Assembly: GCA_905372235.1 (NCBI GenBank)
Contig: CAJPOF010000002.1
Coordinates: 17,092-81,091 of the forward strand
Direction of reading: 5' to 3'
Source: an uncultured Treponema sp.
GTDB taxonomy: Bacteria; Spirochaetota; Spirochaetia; Treponematales; Treponemataceae
Length of the DNA stretch: 64,000 nucleotides
A program made the translations under genes and the position numbers. The notes beneath the pieces were generated by a model. That model made no database searches and was not told where the DNA came from. It saw only the letters and a list, made by a program, of their open reading frames with translations. Each line of letters opens with the position of its first letter. Position 1 is the first letter of the stretch. Below, piece after piece: positions 61,933 through 64,000 of the stretch.

Positions 61933-63939
61933 CTACCAGTAAAAAAGTCTTATCCCAAGCGTGAGGACAGCTCCGCACTGAACCGGATATTCGCCCGTGT
62001 CTACAAATGAATAAGTCGTGGTTTTTCCGGCGGCTTTCTGATACGAGGAATCGTACGGGTCGTAGTGCTTTTTGTAGACGGCAGAATCTATCATCGTGTA
62101 GTAGGAGTACATGAATCCCACGGTTCCGAATGCTTGAAGCGGAACTTTAAGCTCTTTCATGGTGAATGTTCCTGAAAGGCTTACGATGTGCATCCAGTTA
62201 TATGCCCCGTCGTGCAAAAAATACTTGTGGAGATTTTCCCTGTTCCATGGCGAAAGTTCCGAATAGAGCGAGGAACCTGGAACTTGCTGGCTTCCGTAGT
62301 CCGCTCCGTGGCGGATGAACTGGTACTGCAATGCAGCAGAAAGAAATGTCACCGGTTTTGCCTCAAACCTGAAATGAAATTCGTCTGAATTCGGCGGAAT
62401 GTAGTATCCTATGCATTCTCCGCTGTTCGTGTAGTTTTCCCATATGTACTGTTTGTACCACGGAGTGTAATTTATCGCCTGATGGGTGTAGCAGTATGGC
62501 TCTACTTTTGTGTATCTCATGCTGACAGAGGCGAAGGGCAAAAATGGAATTACGGCTTTTACTCCCAACTGACCTGCATACATTATCCTTGTGTCCGTAA
62601 AGAAATTGCTTCCGATGTTAAGTTCGTCAAGATATGCAGACGCCCAGATAGAGCCAAGCCCGGGTTTTGAGGCTTTTATGTCTCCGAACAAAGCAAGGTT
62701 GTCTCCGTCTCCGATGTGGTTTTGGTATTCCACGTAGCTTGTAAGGGGGTAAAGGTAGCCCAGTTCCGACCTTTTAGGCCAGACTACAGAACTTCCGAAG
62801 TCAAAATGAAAGTAGGGAAAGTTCAGTTCCACCATGTTCAGCGTGAAAGCGTTCTGGAAAAAATATGCGTCGTCAAGCACAGGCGCATTTTCCGTGTATG
62901 CGTTCTTGTTCATGTAGTCCTGATTCGGATATTCCAAACCTCCGACCACGAACGAATACTGAATCCAGTCGAACGGATTGAACGCCAAGTCAAGCCCTAA
63001 AAACGGACGGGCTTTCTCGTTCAGGGCAAGACTTGCTCCGTCTTCCATCGAGGCGTACGCCCTTCTGTAGCGTCCGACTCCTATCTCAAGATGTCCTGCA
63101 AATGCGGAGTAGTGGAGTTCCCCTTGGATTCCGCCGCTTATTCCTATCTGTTGAGGCCAGCCTTCAAGCCCGCTTGCCGTGAGGTTTGAAAGATAATACA
63201 TCTGCCCGTCCCAAAGTCGGTTGTATGAAAACGGAAGGTAGGATGTATTCAAAAAAGTCTTTACGGTTCTTCTTTTAGGCTCGCCGTATTTTGAGCTGTC
63301 GCTTTTCTTCTTTCCCCTAAGATAACTGTCGACTATATATTCGTCTTTTCCATGTTCGTCTTTTTCGATCTTGTACCATGAGTAGCCTATAAAATAGTCC
63401 TCTCCGGGCGCGCGGAAAAGCGGCATCTGGGTAAGGTCAAGGTAGCCCAGGATTTTGTATGAAAATTTTTCCGTCATGTCTCCGTAGAAGCCGAACTTCA
63501 CTATAAGGTCGAATCCCCATTGATTAAAAAAATCCTTTGTATAAAGCCCTCCTGATGCCGAAGTCTCAAACCCTGTATTGAAGTTGAACGAAGCGTAGAA
63601 TTTTTCGCCTATGTGTTCCTTTCGGATGAAAAGTTTTTTTAGATCCATAACAGGAGGCGTCTCTTTTTCCGCTTTCCATTTTTCAAGAAAGGTTTTTTCG
63701 CTTTTCATTAATTTGTCCGTATTCAATGCCTCATCGATTTTTTCGATTATCAGCCTTTGGGTGTAAGGCTTCTGCCCAATCATAGGCTTTACAAGCCCTC
63801 TAATCTGAAGGTTTTCAAGAATCGGATATATTTCGTCCGATATATCGATTGTGTTGTTTTTCTGAGCAAAACAAAACGAAGAAAAAAGCAAAAGTGAAAA
63901 GGCGATGATGATTTTTATGTGCATAATATTTTTTTTCAT
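61933..63939 (-). CDS. Large predicted outer-membrane beta-barrel protein (possibly Wzi-like)
   Basis: A 668-residue protein with a signal peptide (IIIAFSLLLFSSFCFAQ). The first mature region YPILENLQIRGLVKPMIGQK resembles the helical start of capsule-assembly Wzi-family proteins. The remaining 550 residues are Tyr/Trp/Phe-rich strands ending LTLGIRLFYW, a barrel-type C-terminus. ATG at 63939 follows AAGG at 7 bases; an in-frame start at 63975 has no such site. It heads an operon with two GT2 genes, so surface attachment or export of a glycan is a reasonable guess. The last 61 bases of the window upstream hold only A/T-rich sequence. Confidence 0.7.
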   Translation of the reverse strand: MKKNIMHIKIIIAFSLLLFSSFCFAQKNNTIDISDEIYPILENLQIRGLVKPMIGQKPYTQRLIIEKIDEALNTDKLMKSEKTFLEKWKAEKETPPVMDLKKLFIRKEHIGEKFYASFNFNTGFETSASGGLYTKDFFNQWGFDLIVKFGFYGDMTEKFSYKILGYLDLTQMPLFRAPGEDYFIGYSWYKIEKDEHGKDEYIVDSYLRGKKKSDSSKYGEPKRRTVKTFLNTSYLPFSYNRLWDGQMYYLSNLTASGLEGWPQQIGISGGIQGELHYSAFAGHLEIGVGRYRRAYASMEDGASLALNEKARPFLGLDLAFNPFDWIQYSFVVGGLEYPNQDYMNKNAYTENAPVLDDAYFFQNAFTLNMVELNFPYFHFDFGSSVVWPKRSELGYLYPLTSYVEYQNHIGDGDNLALFGDIKASKPGLGSIWASAYLDELNIGSNFFTDTRIMYAGQLGVKAVIPFLPFASVSMRYTKVEPYCYTHQAINYTPWYKQYIWENYTNSGECIGYYIPPNSDEFHFRFEAKPVTFLSAALQYQFIRHGADYGSQQVPGSSLYSELSPWNRENLHKYFLHDGAYNWMHIVSLSGTFTMKELKVPLQAFGTVGFMYSYYTMIDSAVYKKHYDPYDSSYQKAAGKTTTYSFVDTGEYPVQCGAVLTLGIRLFYW

Positions 63940-64000
63940 GTAAATACCTTGATTTGAATGATAGCAAAAAAACAAAAAAAAAACTCCTTATTTTTTTACA

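Noticed and set aside
1..64000. CRISPR array, tRNA, rRNA, insertion sequence or prophage
   Set aside because: No direct-repeat array, cloverleaf-like intergenic sequence, transposase motif or phage gene was seen; intergenic regions are too short for most of these.

Overview
The window is a stretch of spirochaete chromosome, almost certainly a Treponema. The evidence is a long flagellar operon in treponemal order (flbD-motA-motB-fliL-fliM-fliY-fliO-fliP-fliQ-fliR-flhB-flhA-flhF-flhG-X-fliA-fapA), a seven-gene V-type ATPase operon (E, DUF2764, A, B, D, I, K), lipoboxes ending in FFFSC, and several secreted or outer-membrane proteins of spirochaete type. The species cannot be fixed from the sequence. 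No rRNA, tRNA, CRISPR array, insertion sequence or prophage was seen. Coding density is high, with many 4-base ATGA overlaps and frequent TTG and GTG starts.

Layout. 1-1.8 kb: the 5' part of a secreted protein gene, diverging from a flavodoxin gene whose upstream region carries paired palindromes and leader hairpins. 1.9-7.8 kb: ileS, a lipoprotein, a long uracil phosphoribosyltransferase and a TPR lipoprotein. 7.8-14.4 kb (minus): a membrane protein with a degenerate GGDEF domain, two tandem DUF115 (Maf/MptE-like) proteins and a very acidic 780-residue protein with repeated SLDDF-like motifs. 14.6-19.0 kb: an FtsB-like protein, tsaC, a secreted protein, smpB, a signal-peptidase-like protein lacking the usual catalytic lysine, and hemW. 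19.0-21.1 kb (minus): a two-component system. 21.3-39.9 kb: the flagellar operon, continuing through two small spirochaete-type genes into an aldose 1-epimerase. 40.1-47.4 kb: the V-ATPase operon. 47.4-49.7 kb: ispG and a TPR-like secreted protein.

49.7-63.9 kb is a surface-glycan locus. A minus-strand run encodes a glycosyltransferase, HddA, GmhA, a fused HddC-GmhB, a second glycosyltransferase, a WbaP-type initiating transferase and a POTRA-plus-barrel outer-membrane protein. Together these cover all four activities needed to make GDP-D-glycero-alpha-D-manno-heptose from sedoheptulose 7-phosphate, load a sugar on a lipid carrier and possibly act at the outer membrane. Next to it lie two large predicted outer-membrane barrels flanking two GT2 glycosyltransferases. 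For an organism group that lacks classical LPS this is the most interesting region.

A recurring regulatory theme is a -10 box only 6-8 bases before the start codon (smpB, lepB-like, ispG, wbaP and the divergent pair at 58.13/58.20 kb), which predicts leaderless or nearly leaderless mRNAs. All functions are read from sequence motifs and context; no database search was run.
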